A stretch of 64,000 nucleotides of DNA from Circinella umbellata (Eukaryota > Mucoromycota > Mucoromycetes > Mucorales > Lichtheimiaceae): NCBI GenBank assembly GCA_025093555.1, contig JAIWNF010000031.1, forward strand, positions 434,001 through 498,000, in the 5' to 3' direction. The notes under the pieces were generated by a model, which made no database searches, was not told the origin of the DNA, and worked only from the letters and a program-made list of their open reading frames with translations. Positions 63,259 to 64,000 of the stretch are shown in pieces (the stretch's first letter is position 1; every line of letters begins with the position of its first letter). The translations under genes and the position numbers were made by a program.

Positions 63259-63584
63259 TAATAATAATTATTCTTCTTTTATATATATATCTCATTTCTT
63301 TTTTTATTATTAAAACATAAAAGGATATAATGATTTATTTTGTAGTATTAAATATTTCGTATTAATTTAATAAAACAAATGATTTATTTATACAGCCGCA
63401 TAATAAATGATGAATGTTGGTGTACCTTTTTCTTTTTTTAAACGCGCATGTCGCGTTTAGTTTTCGCGTTGCTTATTGAATTGTAATTAAGAAGTCCGAC
63501 GCCTTTTTTTATATAAAAGTACAAGAAACTCATAGTAGTAGTTAACCTCTCTCTTTTTTTTTTTTATACATATATATTCGACAC
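63259..63584. promoter_or_regulatory. SMC2 upstream region
   Basis: 326 bp. An ACGCGCATGTCGCGTTTAGTTTTCGCGTT stretch at 63441-63470 has two CGCG words close to MluI-cell-cycle-box-like sequence (ACGCG), which would fit a cell-cycle gene such as SMC2. The resemblance is suggestive only. Confidence 0.4.
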
Positions 63585-64000
63585 ATGTATTTGGAAGAAC
63601 TCATTATTGAAGGCTTCAAGTCTTATGTGTCAAGAACACATATTACTGGTTGGGATCCTGAATTTAATGCTATTACAGGTCTCAATGGTTCTGGTAAATC
63701 CAATGTCTTGGACGCTATTTGTTTCGTACTTGGCATCACAAACTTATCTCATGTAATAATATATATAGAATGTCTTTTATAAAAGAAAAAAAAAATTATT
63801 AACAAATAAACTCATCTTTTTTTTTTTTTTTAAAAAAAAAGGTACGAGCAAGTAATCTTATCGATTTGATTTATAAACGTGGTAATGCCGGTGTCAACAA
63901 AGCTTCTGTTACTATTGTATTTAATAATGAAGATCGTGAACGAAGTCCTCTAGGTTTTGAAAATTATAAGCAACTCACAGTGACTCGACAGGTATATAAA
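63585..64000 (+). CDS. SMC2: SMC2 (condensin core ATPase subunit), 5' end
   Basis: Two exons visible, 63585-63752 and 63842-63990; the next intron starts at 63991 and the gene runs off the window. The N-terminus is diagnostic: [14 protein letters not shown], the Walker [21 protein letters not shown], then [20 protein letters not shown] and the [16 protein letters not shown] block. The NLS(Q/H)VRASNLxDLxYK sequence separates SMC2 from SMC1, 3 and 4. With SMC4 it forms the condensin ring that compacts mitotic chromosomes. Only about 105 of roughly 1,180 expected residues are present. Confidence 0.95.

Overview
This window is nuclear DNA of an early-diverging filamentous fungus, most likely a Mucoromycota/Mucorales species. 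Three things point that way: very AT-rich intergenic DNA with long poly-A/T and microsatellite runs; many short GT-AG introns (about 50-150 bp) in nearly every gene; and a mix of eukaryotic housekeeping genes with orphan families that I associate with Mucorales. I spliced the exons by hand. Where I summed every exon, the spliced lengths were divisible by three (kinesin 691 aa, PRODH 676 aa, NUDT12-like 456 aa, TXNDC9-like 203 aa, EamA transporter 365 aa, Sel1 protein 710 aa, unknown 50.5 kb gene 308 aa).

Layout. 1-647: 3' end of an FAD-dependent amine-oxidase-like gene (+). 1765-5369: a decayed Tc1/mariner transposon with about 53-bp inverted repeats. A roughly 1.95-kb insert split it, is flanked by a 15-bp direct repeat, and starts with a GC-rich structured repeat. 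5.7-9.2 kb: kinesin-14 (+). 9.4-13.1 kb: degraded orphan-gene remnants, including two related 3' ends in opposite orientation. 15.2-17.5 kb: mitochondrial proline dehydrogenase (-). 19.2-21.4 kb: UBA4/MOCS3 (-). 21.6-22.7 kb: TXNDC9/phosducin-like protein (+). 23.4-25.3 kb: NUDT12-type NADH pyrophosphatase with ankyrin repeats (+). 25.9-27.2 kb: EamA/SLC35G-like transporter (+). 30.8-32.7 kb: a secreted protein made of 17 Kex2-bounded repeats (+). 33.7-34.4 kb: unknown (-). 34.6-37.5 kb: UBA2, the SUMO E1 catalytic subunit (-). 38.8-39.5 kb: single-exon membrane protein (-). 40.7-42.1 kb: unknown acidic nuclear-type protein (-). 44.7-46.5 kb: a Mucorales orphan gene broken up by two further copies of the GC-rich repeat and a MITE-like element (-). 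49.7 kb: a 39-aa CCHC zinc-knuckle microprotein (+). 50.5-52.3 kb: unknown, DUF4504-like (-). 52.7-55.3 kb: Sel1-repeat protein (+). 56.7-58.2 kb: geranylgeranyl diphosphate synthase (-). 58.9-59.5 kb: TMA7 (-). 59.9-63.3 kb: AVL9 (+). 63.6 kb to the end: 5' end of SMC2 (+).

The genes are unrelated housekeeping functions rather than a pathway cluster: microtubule motor, proline catabolism, Urm1 and SUMO activation, NAD(H) turnover, isoprenoid supply, secretion and condensin. The accessory content lies in three places: the transposon with its nested insert (1.8-5.4 kb), the orphan/repeat region at 44.4-46.7 kb, and the Kex2-repeat secreted protein. I regard the last as the best candidate for an undescribed peptide system.
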